From positions 62,001 through 126,000 of the forward strand of contig NZ_SLXL01000007.1 in NCBI RefSeq assembly GCF_004345735.1: a stretch of DNA of 64,000 nucleotides, given 5' to 3'. The notes beneath the pieces were generated by a model. It saw only the letters and a program-made list of their open reading frames with translations. It was not told where the DNA came from and made no database searches. The stretch is from Rhodovulum adriaticum. Its GTDB lineage: Bacteria > Pseudomonadota > Alphaproteobacteria > Rhodobacterales > Rhodobacteraceae. The position numbers were made by a program, and so were the translations under genes. This document shows positions 25,841 through 38,629 of this stretch, piece after piece. How positions within the stretch are numbered: position 1 is the stretch's first letter; every line of letters begins with the position of its first letter.

Positions 25841-26860
25841 ATGCACAACATCCATGAACCGAAACTGATTTCGGGCAACGCCAACCCCCGCCTTGCCGCC
25901 GCGATCGCCCGCCGGATGTCGATGCACCGGGGCATTTCGGTCGACCTTGTCAATGCGCGGGTCGAACGGTTCAACGATCAGGAAATCTTTGTCGAGGTGT
26001 TCGAGAACGTCCGCGGCGAGGACATGTTCGTGATCCAGCCGACCTCGAACCCGGCCAACGACAACCTGATGGAACTGATGATCATGGCCGACGCGCTGCG
26101 CCGGTCGTCCGCGGCGCGCATCACCGCCGTTATCCCCTATTTCGGCTACGCCAGGCAGGACCGCCGCACCAAGGCGCGCACGCCGATCAGCGCGAAACTG
26201 GTGGCCAACCTGCTGACCGAGGCCGGGATCGAACGGGTGCTGACGATGGACCTGCATGCCGCGCAGATCCAGGGCTTCTTCGATATTCCGGTGGACAACC
26301 TCTATGCGGCGCCGATCTTTGCCCTGGATATCGAGCATCATTTCCGCGGGCAGATGGACCACCTGACCGTGGTTTCGCCCGATGTGGGCGGGGTGGCCCG
26401 CGCGCGCGAGCTGGCGCAGCGCATCGAATCCGGGCTGGCCATCGTGGACAAGCGCCGGGTGCGTCCGGGCGAAGTGGCCGAGATGACGGTGATCGGCGAC
26501 GTGAAGGATCAGATCTGCATCATCGTGGACGACCTGTGCGACACCGCCGGCACGCTGTGCAAGGCCGCCGACAAGCTGATGGAAAAGGGCGCGGCCGAGG
26601 TGCACGCCTATATCAGCCACGGCGTGTTCTCTGGCCCGGCTGTGGAACGGATCACCGGGTCACAATTGAAATCGGTCGTGGTGACGGATTCGATTCAGGC
26701 CAACGAAACGGTACAATCGGCGCCGAATATCCGCATCGTGCCCACTGCGCCGATGTTCGCCCAGGCCATCATGAATATCTGGCAGGGCACCTCGGTCTCG
26801 TCGCTGTTCGAGCACGCCACGCTGGCCCCGATCTACGAAGGGCTGTACACGCCGGTCTGA
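25841..26860 (+). CDS. prs: Ribose-phosphate pyrophosphokinase Prs
   Basis: Prs makes phosphoribosyl pyrophosphate from ribose 5-phosphate and ATP for nucleotide, histidine and tryptophan synthesis. The 339-residue protein has the family motifs [20 protein letters not shown], the ATP loop, and the PRPP-binding [13 protein letters not shown] (about 226-238). It begins [19 protein letters not shown], the usual alphaproteobacterial start. A perfect inverted repeat includes its stop codon and may end transcription. Confidence 0.97.
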   Translation: MHNIHEPKLISGNANPRLAAAIARRMSMHRGISVDLVNARVERFNDQEIFVEVFENVRGEDMFVIQPTSNPANDNLMELMIMADALRRSSAARITAVIPYFGYARQDRRTKARTPISAKLVANLLTEAGIERVLTMDLHAAQIQGFFDIPVDNLYAAPIFALDIEHHFRGQMDHLTVVSPDVGGVARARELAQRIESGLAIVDKRRVRPGEVAEMTVIGDVKDQICIIVDDLCDTAGTLCKAADKLMEKGAAEVHAYISHGVFSGPAVERITGSQLKSVVVTDSIQANETVQSAPNIRIVPTAPMFAQAIMNIWQGTSVSSLFEHATLAPIYEGLYTPV

Positions 26861-26871
26861 CCTCAGACCGG
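26852..26871. terminator. Inverted repeat at the end of prs
   Basis: CCGGTCTGA (26852-26860, containing the prs stop codon) and TCAGACCGG (26863-26871) form a perfect 9-base stem with a 2-base loop. There is no T-run on either side, so it may be a weak or bidirectional terminator, since the next gene is convergent. Confidence 0.4.
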
Positions 26872-26890
26872 CGCCGCGCTGGCGGGTCGC

Positions 26891-27241
26891 TCAGGACAGA
26901 TCCCAGTCGTCCGGCCCCGCCAACGGCCCCAGGGCCATCCAGTCCGCGCGGATGCGGGCCACGCGCGTATCCGCCCAGGTCTTGAACACCAGGTCAAACC
27001 CCTCGCAGGTGATATTCTCGGCGGCGATATCGGCCCGCTGGTTTGTCGTCTGGTCCAGATCCCACATGGTGATGCCGACCGTCACGCTTGGCGGGCGCAC
27101 GAACGGTTCGGAAAAGCGGACCTGGCGATGTGCGACGCGGCGCCCGGTGCCCGTCCACATGATGCCATCGCTTTCGAAATCCGAGAACATCAGAACGCTG
27201 CCTTGGTCGATCCCCAGCAGTCGTGCCTCGATCTTCTTCAT
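26891..27241 (-). CDS. H-type lectin domain protein
   Basis: This 116-residue protein consists almost wholly of an H-type lectin (discoidin-like beta sandwich) domain. The features are VLMFSDFESDGIMWTGTG, RRVAHRQVRFSEPF, PPSVTVGITMWDLD and FDLVFKTWADTRVARIRADWMALG. In animals the domain binds N-acetylgalactosamine; no signal peptide is present here, so a cytoplasmic or unconventionally exported role must be considered. It follows the ATP synthase operon on the same strand after a hairpin. The ATG at 27241 opens the compact domain. Confidence 0.8.
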   Translation of the reverse strand: MKKIEARLLGIDQGSVLMFSDFESDGIMWTGTGRRVAHRQVRFSEPFVRPPSVTVGITMWDLDQTTNQRADIAAENITCEGFDLVFKTWADTRVARIRADWMALGPLAGPDDWDLS

Positions 27242-27313
27242 ATTGCCAACCTCGTCGCCCCTGTCGGTGCCAAGAAATGGCGGCGAAATTAGGGCAAACA
27301 GCCCATATGCCAA

Positions 27314-27337
27314 AAGGCCCCGCACTGGCGGGGCCTT
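27314..27337 (-). terminator. Hairpin terminator after atpC
   Basis: AAGGCCCCGC (27314-27323), ACTG, and GCGGGGCCTT (27328-27337) form a perfect 10-base stem. On the minus transcript the stem continues into TTTTGG, a short T-run. It should end most of the ATP synthase transcript and leave the lectin gene to read-through or its own promoter. Confidence 0.75.
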
Positions 27338-27365
27338 GGTCGCGTATCGTGCGGGCTGGGCCCGG

Positions 27366-27776
27366 TCAGCCTTGCGGCTCCAGCCCCATATGGGTGCCCA
27401 TCGCCACCATATCGGCCAGCATCCGCGCCGAGGCGTCAACCAGATCCGGGTGCGCCTCTTCGTGGGCTTTGCGGGCCTCGGCCACCATCTCGTCGATCAT
27501 GGCCTGGGTCACCTCTTCGACGGGGTGCGAGCGCTCGGCCAGCACCGTGGTGCTTTCGGCCGTGATCTCGGCGAAACCGCCGGTGACGATATACTTCTGG
27601 CTGCCCTTCTCGGTCACCACCTCCAGAACGCCGGGGCGCAGGGTGGTGATGAGGGGGGCGTGGTTGGGCATGGCGGTCAGATCGCCCTCGAAGCCCGGAA
27701 TGACAACCTGGGTTGCCTTTTCCGAGGCCACGCGACGCTCGGGCGCCACTAGGTCGAATTGCATCGTGTCGGCCAT
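27366..27776 (-). CDS. atpC: ATP synthase epsilon subunit AtpC
   Basis: This is the epsilon subunit of the F1 ATP synthase central stalk, 136 residues, starting [16 protein letters not shown]. The beta-sandwich domain shows [22 protein letters not shown] (about 28-49) and [16 protein letters not shown], followed by a short helical C-terminal part. It is the last gene of the minus-strand operon, 54 bases after atpD, and a strong hairpin follows it. Confidence 0.96.
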   Translation of the reverse strand: MADTMQFDLVAPERRVASEKATQVVIPGFEGDLTAMPNHAPLITTLRPGVLEVVTEKGSQKYIVTGGFAEITAESTTVLAERSHPVEEVTQAMIDEMVAEARKAHEEAHPDLVDASARMLADMVAMGTHMGLEPQG

Positions 27777-27830
27777 GGTGCCTCCTCAAATGGGGGCGCC
27801 GGACGGGATCGCCCGGCGCCGTCAGCCCGA

Positions 27831-30148
<2,318 letters not shown>

Positions 30149-30169
30149 ATGTCGCGGTCCCGCTCAGGT

Positions 30170-31708
30170 TCAGGCGAAGGTCTTGGCGAATTCGTCGAGG
30201 ACGGCCTTGATCTTGTCCTGCAGCTCGCCTTTCACCTTGCGGTCATTGTTGGTGATGTCGTCCAGCAGGTCCTGGTGCTTGGAGCGCAGGAAGGACAGCA
30301 GGTCGGCCTCGTAGCGGGTCACGTCCTTGACGGCGACGCCGTCCAGGTAACCGTTGGTGCCGGCGAAGATGACGCAAACGATTTCCGCGTTGGTCAGCGG
30401 CGAGTATTGCGGCTGCTTCATCAGCTCGGTCAGGCGCGCGCCGCGGTTCAGCAGCTTTTGCGTCGCCGCGTCCAGGTCGGAACCGAACTGGGCAAAGGCC
30501 GCCATCTCGCGGTACTGGGCCAGTTCCAGTTTGACCTTGCCAGCCACCGATTTCATCGCGTCGGTCTGGGCCGAACCGCCCACACGCGACACCGACAGGC
30601 CGGTGTTCACGGCCGGGCGGATGCCCTGATAGAACAGGTCGGTTTCCAGGAAGATCTGACCGTCGGTGATCGAGATCACGTTGGTCGGGATAAAGGCCCC
30701 GATGTCGCCGGCCTGGGTTTCGATGATCGGCAGGGCGGTCAGCGAGCCCGCGCCGTGATCCTCGTTCATCTTGGCCGAACGTTCCAGCAGGCGGGAGTGC
30801 AGGTAGAACACGTCGCCCGGGTAGGCTTCACGCCCCGGCGGGCGGCGCAGCAGCAGCGACATCTGACGGTAGGCAACGGCCTGCTTGGACAGGTCATCGT
30901 AGATGATCAGCGCGTGACGGCCGTTGTCGCGGAAGTATTCGGCCATCGCGGTCGCGGCGTAGGGTGCCAGGAACTGCATCGGCGCGGGGTCCGAGGCGGT
31001 GGCGGCCACGACGACCGAATAGGCCATCGCGCCGGTTTCTTCCAGTTTCTTCACCAGCTGGGCGACGGTGGACCGCTTCTGACCCACGGCGACGTAGACG
31101 CAGTAGAGCTTCTTGCTCTCGTCGTCGCCGGCGGCGTCGTTATAGACCTTCTGGTTCAGGATGGTGTCCAGCGCCACGGCGGTCTTGCCGGTCTGGCGGT
31201 CACCGATGATCAGTTCCCGCTGGCCGCGGCCGATCGGGATCATGGCGTCCACCGATTTCAGGCCGGTGGCCATCGGTTCGTGCACCGATTTACGCGGGAT
31301 GATGCCCGGCGCCTTGACGTCGGCGACGCGGCGCTCGGTGGCCGCGATTGGGCCCTTGTTGTCCAGCGGGTTGCCCAGGCCGTCAACGACGCGGCCCAGC
31401 AGCGCGTCGCCGCAGGGCACGTCCACGATGGCGTTGGTCCGCTTGACGGTGTCGCCTTCCTTGATCTCGCGGTCAGAGCCGAAGATCACGATACCGACGT
31501 TGTCGGCTTCCAGGTTCAGCGCCATCCCCATGACACCGCCGGGAAATTCGACCATTTCGCCGGCCTGGATGTTATCGAGGCCATGGACCCGCGCAATACC
31601 GTCACCGACCGAGAGCACGCGGCCCACCTCGGCGACCTCGGCCTCCTGGCCGAAGTTCTTGATCTGCTCCTTGAGGATCGCAGAGATCTCAGCTGCTTGG
31701 ATACCCAT
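30170..31708 (-). CDS. atpA: ATP synthase alpha subunit AtpA
   Basis: This is the non-catalytic nucleotide-binding alpha subunit of F1, 512 residues. The Walker A motif is GDRQTGKT (about 170-177), the [22 protein letters not shown] segment contacts beta, and the [12 protein letters not shown] region carries the catalytic arginine finger. Start and length are normal. It begins directly after the atpH stop codon, with no bases between. Confidence 0.98.
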   Translation of the reverse strand: MGIQAAEISAILKEQIKNFGQEAEVAEVGRVLSVGDGIARVHGLDNIQAGEMVEFPGGVMGMALNLEADNVGIVIFGSDREIKEGDTVKRTNAIVDVPCGDALLGRVVDGLGNPLDNKGPIAATERRVADVKAPGIIPRKSVHEPMATGLKSVDAMIPIGRGQRELIIGDRQTGKTAVALDTILNQKVYNDAAGDDESKKLYCVYVAVGQKRSTVAQLVKKLEETGAMAYSVVVAATASDPAPMQFLAPYAATAMAEYFRDNGRHALIIYDDLSKQAVAYRQMSLLLRRPPGREAYPGDVFYLHSRLLERSAKMNEDHGAGSLTALPIIETQAGDIGAFIPTNVISITDGQIFLETDLFYQGIRPAVNTGLSVSRVGGSAQTDAMKSVAGKVKLELAQYREMAAFAQFGSDLDAATQKLLNRGARLTELMKQPQYSPLTNAEIVCVIFAGTNGYLDGVAVKDVTRYEADLLSFLRSKHQDLLDDITNNDRKVKGELQDKIKAVLDEFAKTFA

Positions 31709-32269
31709 TTATCCGACCTCTTTCATGGTGTTCTGGAGTGCATTGAGCCGCGCGCGGATCGAGGTGTCGATCATCTTCGAGCCCAGTTTGACAATCAGGC
31801 CGCCGATCAGGCTTTCGTCCACGGCGGCGGTGATCTTGACGTCCTTGCCGGCACTGACCTTCAGCGCGGCGGCAAGTTTCTGTTTCTGCGCCTCGGTCAG
31901 CGGGCTGGCCGAAACCACCTCGGCGGTGACCTCGCCCTTTTCCTCGGCGATCAGGGCGCGCAGCGCTGCGGTCAGCTGCGGCAGCGCGAACAGGCGGCGC
32001 TTGGTTGCCATCAGGCCCAGCGTGTTCGCGGTCATCGCGGACAGCCCCATCTTGGGCGCAAGCGCGGCAACCGCGCGGCCCTGGGCATCGCGGGTGTAGA
32101 CCGGCGACGAGATCATGGCGCGGAAATCCGCGCTTTCGGCCAGCGCGGCATCAAGCAGCGCAACGTCGGCCTCAAGCGTGGCGAGGTCCTTGGCTTCCTT
32201 CGCGATCTCAAACAGAGCGGTGGCATAGCGCTGGGCGATGCCGGACGAAATCGATGCTGGTTCGGACAC
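31709..32269 (-). CDS. atpH: ATP synthase delta subunit AtpH
   Basis: This is the peripheral-stalk (OSCP-like) delta subunit, 186 residues. The N-terminal six-helix domain contains [14 protein letters not shown], and the C-terminal part ends [29 protein letters not shown], the family signature. It is the first gene of the operon; the promoter must lie in the roughly 260 bases upstream. Confidence 0.96.
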   Translation of the reverse strand: MSEPASISSGIAQRYATALFEIAKEAKDLATLEADVALLDAALAESADFRAMISSPVYTRDAQGRAVAALAPKMGLSAMTANTLGLMATKRRLFALPQLTAALRALIAEEKGEVTAEVVSASPLTEAQKQKLAAALKVSAGKDVKITAAVDESLIGGLIVKLGSKMIDTSIRARLNALQNTMKEVG

Positions 32270-32531
32270 GTCAACCCTTCCGATGTCTGTAGCCCCTGGC
32301 GTGCCGCAGAATACGGACGGGGCAGATCAAGCGGCGCACCCGGCCGGGCACGCTCCGAAATCGGCGTGGGTGTAGCAGAGCCGGGATAACCTCGCAACCG
32401 CCTTGGACACCCTAATGTGACCCGGTGTGACGCAAGCCACGCATCGGGCTGTCATCGTCCCCAGCAAAGCCACCCGGTCGCATGGCGCGCCCCCCCCGCC
32501 AACGGGCGCCGAAGCCCTTGTCCGCTTGGGT

Positions 32532-33278
32532 TCAGGCGGGTTCGGCGCCGGCGGCGGGCAACCCTTCCAGCACGCGCAGCGGTCGCGACAGCCCCTCGCG
32601 CACAGGCGAGCCGGTCGGCCGGTAAACCCGCTTGCTTGCCTCAACCAGCAGCACGCCGCCCGCGAACTGGGCAGACATGCGCTGGCCCGCGGTTTCCCAC
32701 ATGCCCGCGCTGCGCAGCCAGAATCGCCGGTCCGAGGGGGGCGCGAACAGCGCGGCAAGGTTGCGCTGCGGCTCAAATCCATGGGCGCGCAACTGGGCCT
32801 CCAGCTGGCCGGGGCTATATGGCCGGCCAAAGCCAAAGGGGGTGCGGTCGCGCCGCGCCCACAGGCCGGAACGGTTGGGCACGATGAACAGCGCCCGCCC
32901 CCCCGGCCCCAGCACACGCGCCGATTCCTCCAGCACCGACGAGGGATGTTCGCTGGTCTCAAGCCCGTGCAGCAGAACCAGCTTGTCCACGAATCCATCG
33001 GCCAGCGGCCAGGCGGTTTCCTCGCACAGGGCCGAGACATTATCGCCCCCCGGCGGCCAGGGCATCACCCCCTGCTGCCCCGGCATCAGCCCGATCACCC
33101 GGCGCGCCTGCCCCATGAACGGACGCAAGAGCGGCACCGCAAAGCCGAAGCCCGCCACCGTCTGCCCCTTGGCATCGGGCCACAGCTGGACCACCTGGTT
33201 ACGGATTGCCCGCTGGGCCACGCGCCCCAGATTGGTACGGTAGTAAAAGTTTCTAAGGTCCAGAACGTCCAGATGCAT
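32532..33278 (-). CDS. SAM-dependent methyltransferase-like protein
   Basis: This 248-residue protein resembles class I methyltransferases (type 11). The strand after the helix ending [33 protein letters not shown] is the hallmark post-motif region. The usual SAM-binding G-x-G-x-G is weak ([14 protein letters not shown]), so cofactor binding is less certain. The C-terminal third, with [17 protein letters not shown], is conserved in Rhodobacteraceae relatives. It is divergent from gloB, with 66 bases between starts, suggesting a shared role in detoxification, but the substrate is unknown. The ATG at 33278 gives [13 protein letters not shown]. Confidence 0.75.
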   Translation of the reverse strand: MHLDVLDLRNFYYRTNLGRVAQRAIRNQVVQLWPDAKGQTVAGFGFAVPLLRPFMGQARRVIGLMPGQQGVMPWPPGGDNVSALCEETAWPLADGFVDKLVLLHGLETSEHPSSVLEESARVLGPGGRALFIVPNRSGLWARRDRTPFGFGRPYSPGQLEAQLRAHGFEPQRNLAALFAPPSDRRFWLRSAGMWETAGQRMSAQFAGGVLLVEASKRVYRPTGSPVREGLSRPLRVLEGLPAAGAEPA

Positions 33279-33344
33279 TGCCGCGCGCCTTGCCGTGGGC
33301 GAAGGTTTCCGGAGCCAAAGATACAAGAGAGGAGCCAGAAAGCC

Positions 33345-34112
33345 ATGCCCCTTGAGATCGTTGTCGTCCCATGCCTGTCTGACAATTACGCCTATCTCGT
33401 CCACGACCCCGTCGCGGGGGCGACCGCCGTTGTCGACACCCCCGACGCCGCCCCGATCCAGGCGGAACTGAAGGCCCGGGGCTGGAAGCTGACCGATATC
33501 CTGCTGACCCATCACCATCAGGACCATATCGCGGGCGTCGCCGCCCTGCGCCGCGACTACGGTGCGCGCGTCGTCGGCGCGGCAGCCGACGCACAGCGCC
33601 TGCCGCCGCTGGACCTGGCCATGCGCGACGGCGACGGCGTGGTCGTGGGCAGCGAAAAGGGAACCGTTCTGGACGTGTCGGGCCATACCCTGGGCCACAT
33701 CGCCTATCACTTTCCCGACAGTGAGGCGGTGTTCACCGGCGACAGCCTGATGGCCCTGGGCTGCGGGCGCCTGTTCGAAGGCGACGCCGCCACCATGTGG
33801 GCCAGCCTGTCGAAACTGGCCGCCCTGCCCCCGTCCACGCAGGTCTATTCCGGGCACGAATACGCGGAAGCCAACGCGCGCTTTGCCCTGACGGTGGAAC
33901 GGAACAACCCCGCCCTGCAGGCCCGCGCCGCGCAGATTGCCGCCGCCCGCACCGAGGGGCGCCCCAACGTGCCCGTGCGCCTGTCCGAGGAACTGGCCAC
34001 CAACCCCTTTCTGCGTGCCAAGCTGGCGAAGGTGAAACAGGCCATCGGTCAACCCGGCTGCGCGGATGTCGATGCCTTTGCCGAAATCCGCGCCCGCAAG
34101 GATCGGTTCTGA
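33345..34112 (+). CDS. gloB: Hydroxyacylglutathione hydrolase GloB (glyoxalase II)
   Basis: GloB hydrolyses S-lactoylglutathione to lactate and glutathione, the second glyoxalase step removing methylglyoxal. The 255-residue metallo-beta-lactamase-fold protein starts [18 protein letters not shown]. It has the metal-binding [10 protein letters not shown] (about 54-63), [25 protein letters not shown] and [14 protein letters not shown] motifs. It is divergent from the methyltransferase-like gene. A GGAG lies somewhat far from the ATG at 33345. Confidence 0.95.
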   Translation: MPLEIVVVPCLSDNYAYLVHDPVAGATAVVDTPDAAPIQAELKARGWKLTDILLTHHHQDHIAGVAALRRDYGARVVGAAADAQRLPPLDLAMRDGDGVVVGSEKGTVLDVSGHTLGHIAYHFPDSEAVFTGDSLMALGCGRLFEGDAATMWASLSKLAALPPSTQVYSGHEYAEANARFALTVERNNPALQARAAQIAAARTEGRPNVPVRLSEELATNPFLRAKLAKVKQAIGQPGCADVDAFAEIRARKDRF

Positions 34113-34176
34113 GCCGGGCCGCGTGCCGAAAAACGGGGCACTGCCCACGCGCCGGGGCACTTGTGATCAGAAAAAA

Positions 34177-34215
34177 CTTGAAGCGGGGCGGTAAAAGCCA
34201 AAACTTAATTACAAG
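34177..34215 (+). promoter_or_regulatory. Possible heat-shock type promoter of clpA
   Basis: CTTGAAG at 34177-34183 fits the -35 element of heat-shock sigma factor promoters, and the downstream stretch to about 34215 is A/T-rich (AAAACTTAATTACAA). A clear -10 at standard spacing could not be fixed, so this is tentative. Confidence 0.25.
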
Positions 34216-34272
34216 ACGCCATGCTTGGGGCCGCAGTCGGGCCTTGGGCGAACGAGGAAAGGAGCACGCAAG

Positions 34273-36606
34273 GTGCCGTCGTTTTCGAATACACTCGAGC
34301 AAGCCATTCACGCCGCTCTCGCGCTGGCCAATACCCGCCGGCACGAACTGGCAACGCTGGAACACCTGCTGCTGGCGCTGATCGACGAACCCGACGCGGC
34401 CAAGGTCATGCAGGCCTGCTCCGTCGATCTGGACGAGCTGCGCAAGACGCTGACCGATTTCATCGACGAGGAGCTTTCGACCCTCGTCACCGATATCGAA
34501 GGGTCCGAGGCCGCGCCCACCGCCGCCTTTCAGCGGGTCATCCAGCGCGCCGCGATCCATGTCCAAAGCTCTGGCCGGACCGAGGTGACCGGGGCCAACG
34601 TGCTGGTCGCGATCTTCGCCGAGCGGGAATCCAACGCTGCCTATTTCCTGCAGGAACAGGACATGACGCGCTATGATGCGGTGAACTTCATCGCCCATGG
34701 CGTGGCCAAGGATCCCTATTTCGGCGAACAGCGGCCGATCACCGGCGCCAGCGAGTTCGAGGGCGAAGGCGCATCGCAGACCGCCACCCCGTCCGAGGAC
34801 GAAGGCCGCGATTCCGCCCTGGCGAAATACTGCGTGGACCTGAACGCCAAGGCCACCAAGGGCGACGTGGACCCGCTGATCGGCCGCAGCCACGAGGTGG
34901 AGCGCTGCATCCAGGTGCTGTGCCGCCGGCGCAAGAACAACCCGCTGCTGGTGGGCGATCCCGGCGTCGGCAAGACCGCCATCGCCGAGGGGCTGGCGCG
35001 CAAGATCGTCAACGGCGAAACCCCCGAGGTGCTGTCCGAAACCACGATCTATGCGCTGGACATGGGCGCGCTGCTGGCTGGCACCCGTTATCGCGGCGAT
35101 TTCGAGGAACGGCTGAAGGCCGTGGTCACGGAGCTGGAGGAACACCCCGACGCGATCCTCTTCATCGACGAGATCCACACGGTGATCGGCGCAGGCGCGA
35201 CCAGCGGCGGGGCGATGGATGCCTCCAACCTGCTGAAGCCCGCGTTGCAGGGCGGCAAGCTGCGCTGCATGGGATCGACCACCTACAAGGAGTTCCGCCA
35301 GCATTTCGAAAAGGACCGCGCCCTGTCGCGCCGGTTCCAGAAGATCGACGTGACCGAACCCTCGGTCGAGGATGCGGTGAAGATCCTGGAAGGGCTGAAG
35401 CCGTATTTCGAAAAGCATCACGATGTCAGCTACACCGCGGACGCGATCAAGGCGGCGGTGGAACTGTCGGCGCGCTATGTCCATGATCGCAAGCTGCCGG
35501 ACAAGGCCATCGATGTGATCGACGAGGCCGGCGCCGCCCAGCACCTGCTGGCAGAGGAAGAGCGCGCCAAGACCATCGACACCGGCGAGATCGAAAACGT
35601 GGTCGCCAAGATCGCGCGCATTCCCCCGAAAAACGTCTCCAAGGACGATGCCGAGGTTTTGCGCGACCTGGAAACCACGCTCAAGCGCGTCGTGTTCGGC
35701 CAGGACAAGGCGATCGAGGCGCTGTCCTCGGCGATCAAGCTGGCCCGCGCGGGCCTGCGCGAACCCGAGAAACCCATCGGCAACTACCTGTTCGCCGGCC
35801 CGACCGGCGTGGGCAAGACCGAGGTCGCCAAGCAACTGGCCGACAGCCTGGGCGTGGAACTGCTGCGCTTCGACATGTCGGAATACATGGAGAAACACGC
35901 GGTCAGCCGCCTGATCGGCGCGCCCCCGGGCTATGTCGGTTTCGACCAGGGCGGGCTGCTGACCGACGGCGTGGACCAGCACCCCCATTGCGTGCTGCTG
36001 CTGGACGAGATCGAGAAGGCGCACCCGGATGTCTACAACATCCTGTTGCAGGTGATGGATCACGGGAAACTGACCGACCACAACGGCCGGACCGTCGATT
36101 TCCGCAACGTGATCCTGATCATGACCTCCAACGCGGGGGCGGCGGAACAGGCCAAGGCGGCTGTCGGCTTTGGCCGCGATCGGCGCGAGGGCGAGGATAC
36201 CGCCGCGATCGAGCGGACCTTCACGCCCGAGTTCCGGAACCGTCTGGATGCGGTGATCTCCTTCGCGCCGCTGCCGAAAGAGGTCATCCTGCAAGTGGTC
36301 GAGAAATTCGTCCTGCAGCTTGAGGCCCAGTTGATGGACCGCTCGGTCACCATCGAACTGACCCGCCCGGCGGCCGAATGGCTGGCCGACAAGGGGTATG
36401 ACGACCGGATGGGCGCCCGCCCCCTGGGCCGCGTGATCCAGGAACACATCAAGAAGCCGCTGGCCGAGGAATTGCTGTTCGGCAAGCTGTCGACGGGTGG
36501 CGTGGTCAAGGTGGGCGTCAAGGACGGCAAGATCGACCTGCGCATCACCGAACCCGAAAAGCGCCGCCTGGGGTCCAAGAAACCGCCCCTGCTGACCGCC
36601 GAATAA
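34273..36606 (+). CDS. clpA: ATP-dependent Clp protease ATP-binding subunit ClpA
   Basis: ClpA is the AAA+ unfoldase that feeds proteins to ClpP. The 777-residue protein has an N-terminal Clp-N double repeat (about 1-145), a first AAA domain with GDPGVGKT (about 229-236), and a second with GPTGVGKT (about 510-517) and the [14 protein letters not shown] Walker B. The C-terminal D2-small domain includes [29 protein letters not shown]. It lacks the middle coiled coil of ClpB. The GTG at 34273 follows AAGGAG and yields the conserved [15 protein letters not shown] start; an ATG at 34225 is less likely. Confidence 0.95.
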   Translation: MPSFSNTLEQAIHAALALANTRRHELATLEHLLLALIDEPDAAKVMQACSVDLDELRKTLTDFIDEELSTLVTDIEGSEAAPTAAFQRVIQRAAIHVQSSGRTEVTGANVLVAIFAERESNAAYFLQEQDMTRYDAVNFIAHGVAKDPYFGEQRPITGASEFEGEGASQTATPSEDEGRDSALAKYCVDLNAKATKGDVDPLIGRSHEVERCIQVLCRRRKNNPLLVGDPGVGKTAIAEGLARKIVNGETPEVLSETTIYALDMGALLAGTRYRGDFEERLKAVVTELEEHPDAILFIDEIHTVIGAGATSGGAMDASNLLKPALQGGKLRCMGSTTYKEFRQHFEKDRALSRRFQKIDVTEPSVEDAVKILEGLKPYFEKHHDVSYTADAIKAAVELSARYVHDRKLPDKAIDVIDEAGAAQHLLAEEERAKTIDTGEIENVVAKIARIPPKNVSKDDAEVLRDLETTLKRVVFGQDKAIEALSSAIKLARAGLREPEKPIGNYLFAGPTGVGKTEVAKQLADSLGVELLRFDMSEYMEKHAVSRLIGAPPGYVGFDQGGLLTDGVDQHPHCVLLLDEIEKAHPDVYNILLQVMDHGKLTDHNGRTVDFRNVILIMTSNAGAAEQAKAAVGFGRDRREGEDTAAIERTFTPEFRNRLDAVISFAPLPKEVILQVVEKFVLQLEAQLMDRSVTIELTRPAAEWLADKGYDDRMGARPLGRVIQEHIKKPLAEELLFGKLSTGGVVKVGVKDGKIDLRITEPEKRRLGSKKPPLLTAE

Positions 36607-36636
36607 ACCAGCGGTCCGCATTGGGTCTGACGATCC

Positions 36637-36665
36637 GCCCCCGCAGCCCACACGGTTGCGGGGGC
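36637..36665 (+). terminator. Terminator after clpA
   Basis: GCCCCCGCA (36637-36645) and TGCGGGGGC (36657-36665) form a perfect 9-base stem with an 11-base loop, followed by ATTTCATT. It lies between convergent clpA and the OmpA-like gene. Confidence 0.7.
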
Positions 36666-36679
36666 ATTTCATTGGGGGC

Positions 36680-38626
36680 CTATTGTTCGGTCAGCTTCAA
36701 CTCGATCCGGCGGTTCTGGGCGCGGGCCTGCACGCTGTCGCCCTCGGCTACCGGCTGATACTCGCCAAAACCAGCGGCGGCCAGCCGCTCGGGCGGAAAG
36801 CCCAGATCCTGCACCATGTAACGCACCACCGACAGCGCCCGCGCCTGGCTGAGTTCCCAGTTATCGGCGTAATCCGCCCCGTCGGCCAGGGGCACGTCGT
36901 CGGTGTGCCCGTCAACCCGCAGGATCCAGTCGATTTCGTCGGGGATCTCAACGGCCACCTCTCGCAGGATATCCACCACATTGGCGATCTGCGCCCGGCC
37001 GCCCTCGGCCAGGTCGGCCTTGCCCGGTTCGAACAGCACCTCTGACGAGAACACGAACCTGTCGCCGACCACGCGCACGCCCTCGCGCCCGGCCAGCAGG
37101 CGGCGCAATTCGCCAAAGAATTCGGAGCGGTAGGTTTCCAGCCGCTTGGCCTCTTCGGCCAGGCGGCGGGCCTCTTCCTCCAGCCGCCGGCGTTCGGCCT
37201 CTTCCAGTTCGGCGCGGGCGCGTTCCTCGGCGGCGGCGCGGGCCAGCGCGGCGTTCAGCCGGTTGCCCAGCGACTCGATCTGCACCTGCGCCGCCGCATC
37301 GCGCGCGGCGGATTCGTCCAGCAGCGCCTGCAAGCTGCCCAACTCGGCACGCAACGCGGCCAACTGCTGGTTCAACAGCGCCACCTTGCGCTGACTTTCG
37401 GCCGATTGCGCCTGGGTTTCGGACAGCGCGGCCTGCGCCTGCGCCAGCAGCGCCGCGCGATCCTGGGCCAGGGCGCTGCTTTGCTCGGCCGCTTGCTCCG
37501 CTTCCATCCGGGCGGCAACGGCCTGGGCCAGGCGGCGGGCGATCTCGTCCCGGTCGCCGATTTCCGTGCGCAGGGCCTCCAGCTCGGCGCGGGCCTGGGC
37601 CAGATCCTCCCGCGCTTGGGTCAGCGCCTGCGCCAGGTCGGTGCGCGCGGCCTCGGCCCGCGATTGCGCGGTCAACGCATCCCCACGGGCGGCCTCTGCT
37701 GCCTGCCGGGCGTCCTCGGCCCGCGATTGCGCGGCCAGCGCGGCGGACAGCTTGTCGTTCAGCCCCTCTCGGGCGGCCTCGGCGGCGGCCAGCAGGGTCA
37801 GGGTTTCCTCGGCGCGTTTGCGCTCTTCCTCCAGCGCCAGGGTCATGGCGGTCAACTCGTCCTCGGCGCCCCGCAGACGGTCGCGCAAGGCCTGGGCGGC
37901 CGCGGCCTCTGCCAGGCGGGCGGCTTCTTCCTCGGACAGGGCGGTTTGCAGGTTGTCCACCTGTTCGGACAGGGCGGCGCGGGCTGCTTCGCCCTCGGCC
38001 TGCTCGGCGCGCAGATCTGCCACCAATGCCTCCAGCGCCTCGCGGCGGGCGGCGGCCAGGCGGGCGGCCTCGGTCTGGGCGTCCATCTCTGCCCGAACAG
38101 AGGCCAGCGCCGTTTCCAGCCGCTGCTGCTCGGCCTCCAGCGCGCTGCGGGCGGCATCCAGCGCGGCGACCTCTGCCTGCAGATCCTCGCCCCGCTGGCG
38201 GGCGGCGTCGCGTTGGGCCAGCAGGCGGCTGACCTGGCCCTCGAAATCGTCGATGGTCGCCCGCGCCGCCGCCAGATCGTCGGCCTGGGCAGCCACCCGC
38301 GCCTGCAACGACCCGATCAGCGCCTCGCGTTCCTCGGCGCGGGCGCGGGCATCTTCCAGCGCGGTGTCCAGGGTGCCCACCTCCTCTTCCAGCGCGCTGG
38401 CGCGGCGGCGTTCCATCCCCAGGGCATCGGCCAGCGCGGCCAGTTCGGAATTGAGTTGGGAAAGTTCCGTTTCCTGCCCGGTGATCGTATCGCGCAGCAT
38501 CACCTGCACGATCATGAAGATCGACAACACGAACATCAGCACCAGCAACAGCGCCGTCATCGCGTCCACGAACCCCGGCCAGATAGAGGCCTGGAATCGC
38601 TGCCCGCTGCGCCGGCTCAGCGCCAT
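36680..38626 (-). CDS. Long coiled-coil OmpA/MotB-like peptidoglycan-binding protein
   Basis: This 648-residue inner-membrane-anchored protein has one N-terminal membrane helix (about 20-43, FVDAMTALLLVLMFVLSIFMI). About 450 residues of nearly uninterrupted coiled coil follow, rich in Ala, Glu, Arg and Leu (about 50-505). A C-terminal OmpA/MotB-type domain binds peptidoglycan (about 515-648, FSSEVLFEPGKADLAEGG, RVDGHTDDVPL and ELSQARALSVVRYM). The membrane start (PGFVDAMTALLLVLMF) resembles MotB, TolR and ZorB stator subunits. It is 3 bases downstream of an ExbB/MotA-like gene, so the two form a stator-like complex. The very long coiled coil would let it span the periplasm or act as a tether. 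Function is unknown. Confidence 0.85.
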   Translation of the reverse strand: MALSRRSGQRFQASIWPGFVDAMTALLLVLMFVLSIFMIVQVMLRDTITGQETELSQLNSELAALADALGMERRRASALEEEVGTLDTALEDARARAEEREALIGSLQARVAAQADDLAAARATIDDFEGQVSRLLAQRDAARQRGEDLQAEVAALDAARSALEAEQQRLETALASVRAEMDAQTEAARLAAARREALEALVADLRAEQAEGEAARAALSEQVDNLQTALSEEEAARLAEAAAAQALRDRLRGAEDELTAMTLALEEERKRAEETLTLLAAAEAAREGLNDKLSAALAAQSRAEDARQAAEAARGDALTAQSRAEAARTDLAQALTQAREDLAQARAELEALRTEIGDRDEIARRLAQAVAARMEAEQAAEQSSALAQDRAALLAQAQAALSETQAQSAESQRKVALLNQQLAALRAELGSLQALLDESAARDAAAQVQIESLGNRLNAALARAAAEERARAELEEAERRRLEEEARRLAEEAKRLETYRSEFFGELRRLLAGREGVRVVGDRFVFSSEVLFEPGKADLAEGGRAQIANVVDILREVAVEIPDEIDWILRVDGHTDDVPLADGADYADNWELSQARALSVVRYMVQDLGFPPERLAAAGFGEYQPVAEGDSVQARAQNRRIELKLTEQ

Positions 38627-38629
38627 GGC

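Noticed and set aside
33733-36672. A 979-codon frame antisense to clpA and the end of gloB
   Set aside because: clpA is unmistakable on the other strand; the antisense product is low in recognisable motifs.
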